In this document: positions 30,909 through 42,963 of the stretch, piece after piece
Position numbering within the stretch: position 1 is the stretch's first letter
Layout of the letters: every line of letters begins with the position of its first letter
Assembly: GCA_033807695.1 (NCBI GenBank)
Contig: CM066308.1
Span: 2,046,001 to 2,110,000 of the forward strand
DNA length: 64,000 nucleotides
Direction: 5' to 3'
From: Daedaleopsis sinensis
Taxonomy: Eukaryota > Basidiomycota > Agaricomycetes > Polyporales > Polyporaceae
Translations under genes and position numbers: made by a program
The notes under the pieces: generated by a model
What the model saw: the letters and a program-made list of their open reading frames with translations, nothing else
Databases searched by the model: none
Told to the model about the DNA's origin: nothing

Positions 30909-33712
30909 ATGGCCAGCCTTGTCAATACCGTAGTCGCCTCGTCGTCCGCGCTCGTCAAAACTCCGCTGTGCACGCTGGCAGAGAAGGCTGCGACCAGGTG
31001 AGTGCGCACCTCGCAAGCCCTGTCCCCGTCCTCACGACGCGCGAAAGCCTGCTTCAAAACATCTCGAACGGCTCGCTCGTCATCCACACTCCCGCGCACA
31101 CGTACTGCTTTGGCCAGCCTCAAGCCCCGCATGACGAGCCCTCCGCCGAGTCCTCGTCGGCGGCCCCAGTCGCGGAGCTCACAGTGCGGAACTCGACGTT
31201 TTGGCTGCGCCTCTGCGCCATGGGCGATCTCGGCTTCTCCGAGGCGTACATGTACGGCGAGATCGACTGCGAAGACCTCGTGAAGGTCTTTTTGGTGCGT
31301 CCCTCCCCACCTCGCCATGCTCCCCGCTTCTAGTTTCGAACCAGCCAATATAGGAAGATTCTGTGCTTGGGCGGAGAGAAGACCCAAGCAAAGAATCGTC
31401 CTATAACGTTCGGTGACTTGCGTATAGACGGGTACCGGTGGGGGTATTTCTCAAGCGGACATCCCATCGGCTGCAGCCGACTGCGAGAGCCGTGAGGCAC
31501 TCTGCAGAATAACCTGCAAGTGAGCCCCCTGGAGTCTCGTCGTGGTGCCAAGTGATATTGTTCACTCAGGGCCTTCCGACGCGCATATATATGCTCATGA
31601 AGGCGGCGCGTCGGTCGAATTTGACGAAGGTGCTCTGGGGATAGCCCCACCCGTGTATACGAATCTCACCAATCCCTATACGTCTGGTTACGAGACTACC
31701 CCGCTTCCTGGCGCGTCCCTTCGCTGTCGTTGACGCTCTCTGTGTCCCATCGCGCTCTTGTGACAGGTTTTCCTGGCCAATCGCGCGCAGCTGTCTGCGA
31801 TAGACAGCTCCGTCTTCGCGCGCCTGATGGGCCGCCTCCCGGAGCTCGGGCTCACTGCGCGCATCGTGAATACCGTCACGAACGCGCGGAAGAACATCAG
31901 CGCGCACTACGACATCAGCAACAGCATGTTCATGGGTGCGTTCATCCTTCTGACCGCTCACTACTGCAAGTCATCGCGCCGTATAGGGTGGCTATATGCG
32001 CCCGACCGGCGTGTTCTTGCTACGCAGGAATATCCTGCAACGAGCTGATATGTTGAACCCGTCGTGCAGGCTTCCTGTCAAAAGACATGACATACTCGTG
32101 CGCGATATTCCCCGAGCTCGACGGCGACCTCCACCCCGAAGCCTCCGCGATCTCCACCCCAAGCTCCGGCCGCACGCCCTCGCTGACCGGCGCATCGACT
32201 CCGAGCACGCTTGCGGGCGCCGAGGACTCCAAGCCGATAGAGATCCCCGCTCTCGGCCTGTTCTCGCCGCCAGGGCGCATGCGCGAGCTGCCGCTCGTAC
32301 ACGAGGCCGAGGACCCCCTCTCGGCCGCGCAGTACCGGAAGCTGCACCACATCATCCGGAAGGCGGACATCCGCCCAGGCCACCGCGTGCGTCCGCGTCC
32401 TCTCCTTCACCCCCCTCCTGCGTGTGTATGCGTATCGGGGTGTGCTGACTGGCCGATGCAGGTGCTGGAAATCGGCTCGGGCTGGGGCTCGATGGCCATC
32501 CTGATCACGTCGACGATCCCGGGCACGACCGTCGACACGCTCACGCTCTCGACGCAGCAGGCGGCACTCGCGCGGCGGCGCGCGGCGGACGCAGGGCTCG
32601 CGGACCGCGTGCGCGTACACCTCATGGACTACCGGCACATGCCGCCCGAGTGGGAGGGCGCGTTCGACCGGCTCGTCAGCATCGAGATGGTCGAGGCCGT
32701 CGGGCGCGAGTACATGGAGGTGAGCATATTCAACAGTAACGTTTGAACCCCCAATGGCGCCGGCGATGGAAGGGGGACGGGCTGACGGATGTGCTTTGTG
32801 CTTTGCGCAGACATACTGGGAGAAGATCGACTGGGCGCTGAACAAGGAGACGGGCGTGGGCGTCGTGCAGGGGATTACCATCCCGGAAGCAAGCAAGTCC
32901 GCTCCGTTGTGCTTTGTCTGTCCCTGCGGCGACTGACTGCGGGCGGTTTGTGCACAGGATTTGAGCAGTATATGCGCGAAGTGGATTTCATACGGAAATG
33001 GGTCAGTCGACTGTCTCATCCCTGCGAAAACGATTGCTTACCTATAACCATCGCCGTCCATTGTCGATTGTCTGCCCTAAATAAATGATCTTTAGAGTGA
33101 GTCAAGTACTGTGTCATGTAGCCGAACTCTCGGACGCTGACTGGGAGGACCCTCCGTGTAGTCTTCCCCGGGGGCTTCCTTCCGACGCTCTCCTTCCTCG
33201 TCGAGACCCTCACGAAAGGCTCGCAAGGCCGGCTCGTGGTCGACTCGGTCTCAAATATCGGCCCCCACTACTCGCGCACACTCCGCGAGTGGCGGAGACG
33301 GTTCGAAGCGCGCTTCGAGGACACCATCGTACCAGGTCCGCGCTCAGCCGACTGCATGGCGTCGAGTAACATGGTTCTGACTCGTGATATATAGCACTGA
33401 GGGCGGAGTATCCTGGGATCATGGACTCGGACGACGAGAAGTCGCGCGCGGAGATCGAGGTGTTTCGTAGGAAGTGGATATACTACTAGTGCGTGCGGAC
33501 TCGACGACTAGCGCAGCGCTCCATGCTCACTGCGAATGCGTTTCATTTTCAGCTGCTACTGCGAAGTGGGCTTCACGACACGACGCCTCGGCGGTACGTG
33601 CATTGTGCATCCACATAGACGCGTTATGATCTCACTCACGCGCTCTCCAGACCACATCGTCACCTTCAGTCGAGAAGGCAACGTCGAGTACGGCTGCCAG
33701 GTGTATGAGTAG
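30909..33712 (+). CDS. Cyclopropane-fatty-acyl-phospholipid synthase-like methyltransferase
   Basis: About eleven exons. The ATG at 30909 gives MASLVNTVVASSSALVKTPL. N-terminal part: FWLRLCAMGDLGFSEAYMYG and NISAHYDISNSMF, the classic CFA-synthase entry (HYDxxNxxF). The SAM-binding loop LEIGSGWGSMAI comes after a codon-clean intron, then LTLSTQQ, the acidic DRLVSIEMVEAVG, and later FEQYMREVDFIRKWVIFPGG, which fits the FIxKYIFPGG motif. The protein ends FSREGNVEYGCQVYE at the stop 33710-33712. It should transfer a methyl group from S-adenosylmethionine onto the double bond of an acyl chain in a membrane lipid; cyclopropane formation or simple methylation cannot be told apart here. Length ~530 residues, long for CFA synthase because of an inserted serine/proline-rich loop near residues 190-240. 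One intron (31286-31766) is 481 bases, far longer than the rest. Confidence 0.9.
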
Positions 33713-33847
33713 CGATGTGATTGACTCCTCCGCGGACGGACCTACGATGCGAGCACTGCACATAGAGTAACTGCCAACATATCCGGTGCGATAGAAAAAG
33801 AATAACGATAGAGCCCGGGACTCCCCACGGCCACGGGCCATTCACCG

Positions 33848-36800
33848 TCACCGCTCGTCGTCTTTCCTCTTCCCCCTATTATTCTCGCTCCCCGACGCGC
33901 CCGAGGGCCCGCCCAGCTTCTTCGACAGCTTCTCGCTCAAGAGCGCCCCGAGCCGGTGCGTGAGCGCCGTCGCCGCGAGCATCTCGTCCACCTCGAGCTG
34001 CGAGCCGTCTGCCTGCAGCGCATCGCATACGTGCTGCAGGTCGTCGAGCTGCACGGAGCCCGTGCGCGCGCGGCGGAGGGGCGGCGCGGGCCGCGCGGGT
34101 CCCGGGTGCGGCGCGGGGTCGTGCTGGAAGCTCGCGGGCGCGGTGCGCATCCGGACGGGCGACGGCCGCCGGCCGCGGCCTGCGCTCGACGCTGCCCTTC
34201 TCGGAGCGTGCTCCTCCTCCTCGTCCTCGTCGTCGGAAAAGGCGGAAGAGGGGGCGGGCGGCGCTGTGTCGTCAGAGTGTAGAAAGGGCGAGTCCTCGGC
34301 TCGCGCTTTGCCTTTGAGCGACTTCATGAAGCTCGGGAGGAGCGAGTCGTCGTCGTCATCGTCGTCATCTCCGCGTTCCGGCTGGCTGTCCGGGACGACG
34401 TCTGAGTCCGAGTCGAGGTCCATGTCCGTGCAGAGCGGGACCTCCCATGTGTCGTAGTCGTCTGAAGAAGGCGGGCGCGACCTCGCGGCGGTGGCCGGAG
34501 AGGGCACCTCTGGGCTGAGGACCAACTCCGCCTTCGTCTTCGTCGTCGTCCTGGACGCCTTCGGAGTGGTGGGGGGAGAGGGGGACGCGACGGGTGCAGA
34601 CGCAGATGCGTGGTCGCGGCGGGCCGGCAGCTCGACCCCATCGAAGACCCACCTGCTGCCGCCCGCACTGCTCGCGCCCGCTGACTCTGACGCGTCCCGC
34701 GCATGCGGTCTGCGCTTGATAGGGCTCGGGATGCTCGTGCTCGGCACGAACGGGTTCGAGGGAATCTTTGAAGTGTCCTTGCCCTTCCCTCTCGAAGAGG
34801 AGGTAGATGCGAGCGGCGAGGACGGCTCCGCGAGCTTGCGCCGCTTCAACGGCCGTTCGGGCGTCCGCGACGCCCTCTCGTGGGACACGCGGCTCATCGG
34901 CGCACGCGCGAACACTTTCGCGCGGAGCGCGTCCGTGGGCGCGCTTGTAGCGGCATGACTCTCTCCTGTCGGAGACGCGTGGTCGTCCTTGCGCTGCCGT
35001 ACGGAGGACGTCGCGGAGTTCGTCGTGTGTTGGGAGTGAGAGAGCGGCGAGGTGACTTTGGGAGTGGTGGGAAGACGGGGACCTTGGAGAGCTGGAGGAC
35101 TACTGACTAGCGGCCGCTTTGCGTACATATGGCTGTCCGCTTCCGCACGGGTCCGCGTCGTGCGTTTAGTAGGAGTGACGGATGTAGTGGACGACGGAGA
35201 GGAGACCATCTGCGCATACATGACGTGAGTTGAACGCTCGACTGACGAGTAGCGGAGGGGGACAAACCGATGCTGCGTGTGATACTTGAAGCTGGGATGC
35301 AACTTGGGACTCTGCTTCTAGAGACAGGTCCTCTGGTAACTCCGTCCCGAACGCGTCATGGCATGCCTGCAGAGCCGTTTTGATCTCTTCTGGGTATGAG
35401 CCTTTGAGATGTGCCAGTGACGGTTGTATATGTGTCCAGAACTCGTAGAAAGCGATGGGGCCGTGTCCGGGATCCGGGATGCGGATGAAGGCAGAGTACA
35501 GGAAATGCGCTAGCATATGTAGGGTATCTGAGGAGATGGGTATATCCCGAAGCGCATGAAGGGTGTCGCAGTACAATGGAACAACCTAGGTTAAATATCA
35601 ACCATGAGGAGAGGGCAGTGCTGAGCGCAGAGCGGTGATGGACGTACGTATTCGTTGTGCTCCTCTTCAGACAGGTGTTCGGCTTCATCGCCAATCCAGG
35701 TAGAGAGTCCGTCGGAAAGCGACGATAAGACGTTCAGGATTACGTTGCGTGGGGCTTCTACTATAATGTGTCGTGTATGCTCAAAGATGTTCAGGGCGAT
35801 TGCAGCATTCTCGGAGGAGCCCGAATAGAGATTGCAAAGCGATGCTCCTACCACTTGAAGAAAAGGAGAGGGCGAGCTGAGCTCTTGCCCTACATTGACT
35901 CGGGAGAGAAGTAGCAAAAGGATATCAGGCGCTACGGCCAGCCTGTGGTTAAGAATGAGCGATTCGTGGTTTGACGTCTGGAAATCATGGTGACTCACTT
36001 CTCCCGTACACTGCCTTCCCCCTTTCCGTCCTCTACCAAGGCATCGAATACCAAGAGTGAGTCACCCGAGATGGTGACCGCGTACTCTAGGATAGCAGTC
36101 CATGCCGCTAACTCCTCCTCCGACATAATCCAGTGTCTATCGCAAACAGTCATGACGACGCCATATTTCCAGACAGTAACGTAAGACACATACCTGAAGG
36201 GCATGGAGAGGAAGCTCACGGAATCTGCTAAGCTTGCTTGCGACTCCATGCGAAACCACGCTCGCGCCGTCATCGCCCATAACGACCGCCTAAGCTCCAA
36301 AGTCCGCTCTTCGTCTGTCTCCGCAACCAAAAGCGTTATCAGCTCTGGAGAGCTCGCAGAAACGAGAGCTGCACACAGCGCCCCCCAGGCTGCCTTGACG
36401 TCTTCGGAAGAGACGTCAAAAACATGCCGTGTGACGCGAGCTAGAAGCGTTGTCGCGGCTTGAGATAACCACGACTGGGAAAAGACGTTGCGGATGACAC
36501 TCCAGAGCTGATTGCACAGAGAGAGAACGCGTGCTTGTATCCTGGTCTCCGGAACGGCCGCTCGAGTAGTCCCGTGCGGTGCGGGCCAATCCAGGAAGCT
36601 TGCGACTGTAGACACCGCGTGGTCGGTAGTCTCTTGGGTGGCGGTGAGATGCCCTCGTTCCTGGGTCAGATGGGTCTGTACGAGCAGGAGCGCCTGCCAT
36701 GCCTCTAGTAGAGTATCCTTGGTAAACCGAGAACGTCAGTTTGAACAAGCATTAGAGTAGTCGCGTCGTACCGTCAACGTAACAAAATCCGCCCCCTGCA

Positions 36801-38818
36801 ACTCCCTCCGAATGCACAGTACCCAGATGTCCAATAGCTCGCCCCAAACCTGTTGAATCTCGTCTTCGTGCAGACATCGGATGCTTGCGGCATCGAACCG
36901 ATTGGCTTCACGAATCGCATGTGAAAATGAAGCTATTGGGAGGTCCATGGCACGGCGCGAGAACAGGACTTTGCCTACGGTGCCGTGAAACGTCCAAAGC
37001 TTGGCCTGAGACGACGTCGTAGAAGTGTCTGCGGACGTCCCGATTGAGCTCAGCATCCTTGCCAGTATCAGAACGCCGTCGTTGAAAATATCATCAGACA
37101 GGTTCGAGACCATATCTTTGAGGACCGAGACAGCCCGGGTGATATCCTGGTGGGGCGTTTGAGCGGCAGAAGAGTGTTGTGGACTTGAGGAGAGAAGCGT
37201 TGCAACCAAAGATGCTCCTAAACCATGGCGAATTTCCTGCCTGACGATCCCGAACGCAACGTCTCGTGAATTCTCTGGGCGCTTTCTCCTGTGCTGCTTC
37301 TCTTCAGGCTGCTTGACGAGGACCGCCACCATGTCGTCGGGTGGTAGTTGCGAGAAGGCCCAAATCAAACATCGCCACAGGCACCCGTGCAGTTCTTCGA
37401 ATACTCTTCCCCGCTTCCGTCTCAGTTGCTCTGCTGCTCGTAGGACCAGTCTACACGCCCTGGACCCAGAAAAAATAGTAGATCCAGAGAGAACGATCAG
37501 GCAACAGATAACCGTAACAGCCCAGCGTGGGCCGTCCGCATTCGACGAATCGCTTGAGATAGCTTGCTTGAGATAATCCGGGAGCAGTCTCGCGGTCGCA
37601 GGATCAGATACTTGTGGCTTATTAGGGAGCTGGGCGACGATGAATTCATGAATCATGGTGACAATAGATTGCTTGGTGTCAGGTCTGACAGATGCCCAGA
37701 CAGATGCCAACGCTGAAGCGTAGCCTGAGAGCGCAAGGGACGCGTCCATGCGATCTCGTGGGTCGGATGCAACTATCCGAGCAAAATTTTCGGGCAGTAG
37801 TTGCATCGTCTCCCAGAGGAAAAGAGAAGGGTACGTTGACAATAGATGATGGATAATCTACAGTTTGACTATGAGCTCGTGTAAGAGACATGACTGAGGC
37901 AGCACTTGCCTTTGAATTATCCGTTTGTGCGCACATGGACTCGACCAACTCACGTAACCAGATAAGGATTCGGTCTTTCTGACGCTTCACGACCGTGTCG
38001 GGGATGCACAGGGCAGCGAAAACTGATGCAGCCATCGCACACGTCTTCCCTGTGTTGATGCCTACGAGCTTGGCCGACGTGACAACAGCCAGTAGGTCAT
38101 GGAGGAGCGATGATAGGTGATCCTCTATGAACTGTTGAGCGAGACTTCAATTGATGGACAGAGAACGAGTACCCACGCGAGAACAGCGAGTGCAAAGATG
38201 GTAGTCTGAATACCACAGCAGCTACCTGAATTGCATGTTGACAAACCATTGACACAATCGTGGCATGGTGGGCAGCATCCCCGTGAGGTTCGTTCATTGA
38301 GAACGTGGTAACCACTCCGGATTGCGACGTTGACCGAAGAGGTTTGTCAAGTACACGGCGAATATCTCGCTGCAGACACCGTGCCAGATAGGCAGACGAG
38401 TCAGCGATTAGCGCTAGTTCTGGATGGTGAAGAGCGTTGGGTGTGACAATTGAAGGGGTAACGGTTCGGATTCGGATGAGGAGAGTGGAATACGCGTCGA
38501 GAATGTCGTAAAGGGCTATGTCGTCTGTAGCGTCATCTTGAAGAGAGTAAATTAGGGTGAGTAAAGGCGACTTGAAATAAGTTAGGGATGAAGATGTGTT
38601 CGCATTATGCGCCAAGTGATCCGGTCGTTCTGTCATTGCCCCTGTCGATGGTTTTGCGTAAGGTCATTGAAGAAGCTCATGAGTCTGTCGCAAAAATGTC
38701 GGCGAGGGCACGCGAGACTGTCCGGTGAGGGCTCACGGGCGCGGAGGAGGGAAGGAGGTGATGGTGGTGGATGTTCAAGTCGAACAATTGGCTCCTGCCT
38801 ACGCCCACAACCACTCAA
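33848..38818 (-). CDS. Rif1-like telomere/replication-timing protein
   Basis: Large multi-exon gene of about 1500 codons. Two starts are possible. The ATG at 38636 gives MTERPDHLAHNANTSSSLTY. The ATG at 38818 can be joined to it in frame by a GTGAGC donor and a CGACAG acceptor. The N-terminal part (TYFKSPLLTLIYSLQ, YDILDAYSTLLIRIRT, ARCLQRDIRRVL, AVVFRLPSLHSLFS) matches the order and spacing I know from basidiomycete Rif1 N-terminal domains. A long helical-repeat body follows (MQLLPENFARIVASDPRDRM, LSSLSDGLSTWIGDEAEHL). The C-terminal ~450 residues are disordered, rich in Ser/Pro/Arg, with acidic runs (eight Asp near 34345-34375) and a short helical end. Rif1 binds chromatin, limits origin firing through PP1 and acts at telomeres. 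I did not find a clear PP1-docking motif. Its 3' end lies 135 bases from that of the methyltransferase gene, and the two converge. Confidence 0.65.
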
Positions 38819-39465
38819 CCTGCCATATCGGGACGTCGGGAGCCGGCAAACGCACTCGCCACGTGGGCCTGCCCTTTGGGTGGGCGTCTAGTCCCAAGAA
38901 CAGTAAATGCCGTTAACGTTTTCTGAGTCGACCTAATTGTGGCAACTTCCTGCGACGAATTTGAAGGACTACTATCCCAGTGCATCTAAGAAAGGTCAGT
39001 CATCTGGTTTCCCAATGTGACTATCTTTAACAGGCTATGGGAACAGAACTCGACCGTTAGCTGGGAACGCCGCCGTACTATGGCAGTACGGATAGCAAAA
39101 TTCAGCTATTACGAGTTGCACAATGAGTCATCTAGGCAAGTGAGAATGTAAGGAAACCCGCTTAATGGCTCCTCTCTTGATATTCTACAAAGTCACAGCC
39201 CGACTGTCTGTACCCCCGCATCTGCAAAGCCGAACTTCACCACCTAGCAGTGTTCGCTACTAGCAGTACACCGGGAGATGCGCCATGACAACTTACCATT
39301 GGGACACTGATGCTATAAATACCAATCAGTGAAGCTCCGGCTAACTATACATGACATTGACAGGGAGAATGAGGCGTTGCCGTTATCCCGTCGCAGACCG
39401 GTACATACAAATTTAAAAGGGCTGGCAGGATGAGGCAGGATAGCAACTTTGCCAACGCACCTTGA
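38819..39465. other. Intergenic region, divergent promoters
   Basis: About 650 bases between the Rif1-like gene (minus) and the first methyltransferase (plus). A TATAAAT lies near 39314 and a TTTAAAAG near 39413, either of which could serve the gene starting at 39466. Confidence 0.5.
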
Positions 39466-40259
39466 ATGCACACCTTCATCATGACAGCCAAAATCCCCAT
39501 GCTCCTGGCTCTCTTGTGGGCAAACTATGTCACCTACACCTCCCCTACTCCCGTTGTCACTGCCTCTGACTCAGCTTTACCCGTACGTGCGGGGTACTCA
39601 ACGATCAAGATGAGGCCGCCATGGGTGAGAACAATGTCGAGGGTACGTGATCGAGGTATCACCGTAGCTTTCGATCCTAAGATGTTTTACATGACCATTT
39701 GCAGGCCGTATTTCGATGTGTTGTCACCGTCGAGGTGCTCGCCATCGCAGCTACGTATTTTCAGCATCAAGGCCAACAGTTCCCAGCCTCCTTGCGGACA
39801 ATCCTCGCTTGGACTGGCTGTCATGGCGTCCGTCTCACACCTACCTTCATCCTGGGCTGGTTCATGTCAATGCTTGGCGCGTCAATCAGAGTAGCGTGTT
39901 ATCGCGCCATGGGCAAGCACTTCACGTTCGAAGTCACTATTCGCAAGGACCACCGTTTGGTGACCAGCGGGCCCTACTCAGTCGTTCGTCACCCCAGCTA
40001 CACCGCTCTCTGCATGGTCGCTTCAGGATCATTCCTATGCTTATACGGGAGAGGCTCGTGGCTCGCGGAGTGCGCGCTGAAGAGTTGGGCGGGCAAAGCT
40101 TTCGCTTTGGTGTGGATGGCCGAGCTGTTATACCCGTCGTATGTCATGGTGTTCCTGCGGGTCAAGACGGAAGATGAGTTGTTGAAGAAGACATTTGGTC
40201 GGGAATGGGAGGAGTGGGCGAGCCGCACGCCATACAGGCTCGTTCCAGGGCTTTACTGA
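39466..40259 (+). CDS. Isoprenylcysteine carboxyl methyltransferase-like membrane protein, copy 1
   Basis: Two exons, 39466-39642 and 39705-40259 (GTACGT donor, TTGCAG acceptor), 243 residues. The ATG at 39466; the ATG at 39481 (MTAKIPMLLALLW) is as likely. Hydrophobic helices: an N-terminal one (MLLALLWANYVTY), then TPTFILGWFMSML and MVASGSFLCLYG. Conserved C-terminal core: GKHFTFEVTIRKDHRLVTSG, PYSVVRHPSYTAL, KTEDELLKKTFGREW and TPYRLVPGL, which is the ICMT/PEMT family pattern (the RHPSY and E..W regions bind SAM and form the active site). Such enzymes in the ER membrane methylate the C-terminal prenyl-cysteine of Ras-type proteins and of mating pheromones. Whether this divergent copy does that is not shown. 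It forms a tandem pair with 41330-42120. Confidence 0.85.
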
Positions 40260-41329
40260 GTACGTCACGGTCCTCACGCGCCGATTGTTTGATGATACGA
40301 CGATCGTGTCCTGACCCGCATATGCTTACAGAAAGACGCAGATCGACATTCGCGTGAGCACTACCACGATTCATGATATGTTGCCTTCCTCACTTGTTAT
40401 AGGACAGCTGACCGCATCGGCGGCCGACGTCGAACTCAGCTCAGCGGAGCGCTCAACCTTTGAAGATGAAGATACAAGCCTGCTGCAAGCGTGTAACAGT
40501 ATTCTTGGGGTGGAATATTTCATGACGTATACATCACATGGATGCTTCGCAAGCCCTTTGCGTGCTGAGACTTGTTTCGGCAGCCCAGGTTACGGTGAGT
40601 CCAGAAACTTAAAGGCTCCAACTCAAACATACAGTGGCAGGTTAACAGGCACTGTGCCGCGCGTTGCTGTTTTCCTACCCGCTGGTGCATAACACATGCA
40701 TAGCGACAGATCTAAATGCACCGTCGTCTGGTTCTACTAGTCTCTTACACAAAACTAATCCCACCATCCGCGCGCCGGGAGAGCTGAAGGCGTCAATTTA
40801 CTGCCTGTGGCCTCTGCGTTCCCATCTCGAAGCTCCCCTCGTGCACCCACGTATCCGATCGCGCTCTTCTTGGAACCGTGCAACTCTTTTCTTCCACAGC
40901 CATGTTTGTCTTCGGCGCCCTGGTGGCTGGACCGCTCCGCGCTTCCAGAGTATCCGGTGAGTCTCACGCAAGTCAATCTCGCTGTTTGTTCCCGTGTTGT
41001 CGGCTCCCAGTACGCTTATGTACTTAACTTCCCACCACAGGACGTCCGCGATGCGGTGAAGGTGGTTCTGCCGCAGACGCAACTGGTCCGTAGGCTGAGA
41101 TGGCGGCCGCCGCTGATGCTTTCATGGCCGCCTTGTTCCAATATGTGCTAATCGTGGGGATGGTGTCGGCGGTGAAGTCCATGGCAGGCACGTCATGCAT
41201 CGAATGTATGCCTGCAGGTGGGTCTTTGGGTGTGGAAGCCCACCTGCTGCACAGGTATAAAAGATTGAGCTCCCGTATGCTCGTAACCCATCACAATATT
41301 CTCTCCTGCAAATCCCATTCACCATCACC
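40260..41329. other. Intergenic region between the two methyltransferase copies
   Basis: About 1.1 kb. A short spliced reading frame can be drawn from an ATG near 40904 (MFVFGALVAGPLRASRVS) but has no family support. The promoter of copy 2 lies at the right end. Confidence 0.45.
41256..41263 (+). promoter_or_regulatory. TATA box of methyltransferase copy 2
   Basis: TATAAAAG, a full consensus, 67-74 bases upstream of the ATG at 41330. Confidence 0.7.
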
Positions 41330-42120
41330 ATGCCCGTCTCAGTATCAACGTTGTACAAAGTGCCACTTCTCCTCCTCACGGCGTACGCCAACTTTATCAC
41401 CTTCACCTCACCCAACCCGCGCACCGCTCCGGACGAGCAGACGAAGTACTCGGGCGTGAAGTATATTGTGCGGCAGGTCCGTCCGCCATGGGTGCGTGCA
41501 CTCGAGAAAGTACGTGCTGCTCACAACCATGTCCTCGTGATGTCCCCGCCGCTAACGACTCGCAGACGATCACGCAGAGCTTTATCCTCTTCGAGCTCGC
41601 CACCATCCTCGCCACACAGCTCCCTCCTTCTGTCGCCAGCCGTGTCCTGCCCATGCTCGCCTGGCGCCCCGCCACCTCCGCGCTCGGCGTGCGCATGACG
41701 TCTGTCTTCCTCGTCGGCACGCTCCTCTGCACGCTCGGCGGCATCGTGCGCATCCTCTGCTACCGCGCGCTCGGCCGCCACTTCACCTTCGAGCTCTCGC
41801 TCCGGCGGGACCACAAGCTCGTCACTGACGGGCCGTACGCCTTCGTCCGCCACCCGAGCTACACAGCGCTCATCATGGTCACCGTCGGCACCCTCCTCTG
41901 CCTCACGAGCAGCGGCTCGTGGCTCGCGGAGAGCGGGATCATGAGCACGCTTGTCGGGAGACTGCTCGTCGTCGCGTGGGCGGCGGAGGTGGCGTGGATC
42001 CCCATCGTCATGATCCTCAGGGTGGATACGGAGGACGAGATTTTGCGGACGGAGTTCAAGGATGAGTGGTTGGCATGGTCGAGGAGGACGCCGTACAAGT
42101 TGATCCCGGGTCTTATCTGA
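41330..42120 (+). CDS. Isoprenylcysteine carboxyl methyltransferase-like membrane protein, copy 2
   Basis: Two exons, 41330-41509 and 41566-42120, 244 residues. The intron sits at the same place as in copy 1, and the second exon is exactly as long (555 bases). The ATG at 41330 gives MPVSVSTLYKVPLLLLTAYA. Shared landmarks are RPPWVRALEK, RILCYRALGRHFTFELSLRR, DHKLVTDGPYAFVRHPSYTA, VDTEDEILRTEFKDEW and TPYKLIPGLI. Several hydrophobic helices fit an ER membrane enzyme of the ICMT/PEMT family that uses SAM. Exon 2 is more GC-rich than that of copy 1 and creates long open frames on the other strand, which are not genes. A strong TATA box upstream suggests it may be expressed differently from copy 1. 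Confidence 0.87.
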
Positions 42121-42418
42121 GTGACATAGAAACTGAGTAAATCGACCAGTAGACACTTTGTAATCGTATGGGTACATCCTCACAAGGCTCAGACCTCGCA
42201 ACGCAGTACTAATTCTCAACTTCAAAGTGTCACACCGTTGTCCCCTCGTCCACTGGCCCGGAATCTCCCGCAGTAGCGAAGTGAGTATACGCGATCACGT
42301 GAGAGAAGACACGTTGATTCCAGCAGATCATCATGATCTATCCACTGAGCAGCACTCCACCACTGCCAGTAAACGGGACCACCACCTTGACCCACTACTA
42401 GTACTAGCAGACTGCAGT

Positions 42419-42963
42419 ATGAGTATCGCCACCCAGATGGATGCTCTTTCGGTAAGACCCCATGTCCCACCTCCACGCCATTTGCTCAACGCGACTGTCG
42501 ACAGCTCGACGATACTTGTCATAAATCATCCGGATCCGAGACGCCTCCTGCGCCGCGGCAGATCGACTGTTCCTCGTTCCCACCTCTTGAGGAGTACAAC
42601 CATCCCGAGTATACGGGCGCGTTTTACTACGGGATCTACGTCCGCGAAGGTGGTCTCGAGGAGTACGCGATGCGTGTCAACCCCGACGCCGTGAACCACC
42701 ACTGTTCCGTTCCGTACTTTTACGCCCTCGACCACCTTCGTTGGATCGTGAACGACGCCTCTCTAGACCTACAGAGAGTCGTGCTGAAGCCGAGGCATTA
42801 GAAGGCCATGACGTGCATCACAGAGCCCTCATCAGCGATGATATTGTGTTTATTCTCTGCTGAGAAGGCGGTCAAGAAAAGGATGTCGGCGGAGAAGATG
42901 CAAAAACTGGTTGACGCGCTGGGCTGCCAGCCGGATTGGTATGAGATCTTTTTCTTCTGCTAG
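42419..42963 (+). CDS. Small hypothetical protein
   Basis: Exon 1 42419-42451 (MSIATQMDALS) with a GTAAGA donor; exon 2 from 42505 (GACAG acceptor): LDDTCHKSSGSETPPAPRQI, then PPLEEYNHPEYTGAFYYGIY and VNPDAVNHHCSVPYFYALDH. Read straight through, it stops at 42799-42801 (109 residues). A GTCGTG site after LDLQRV could instead donate to the acceptor before AAGGCGGTC near 42862, giving a tail KAVKKRMSAEKMQKLVDALG and CQPDWYEIFFFC with stop at 42961-42963. That tail reads like real coding sequence, so I favour the longer form. No domain recognised. I see no membrane segment. Confidence 0.55.

Noticed and set aside
32078..33019. 313-codon ORF antisense to the CFA-synthase-like gene
   Set aside because: Overlaps several well-defined exons of the real gene; no motifs.
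40904..41100. Possible tiny spliced gene (MFVFGALVAGPLRASRVS)
   Set aside because: Good splice sites but the second exon stops after about 17 codons and has no recognisable content.
41521..42225. 234-codon ORF antisense to methyltransferase copy 2
   Set aside because: Charged, low-complexity shadow of GC-rich exon 2.
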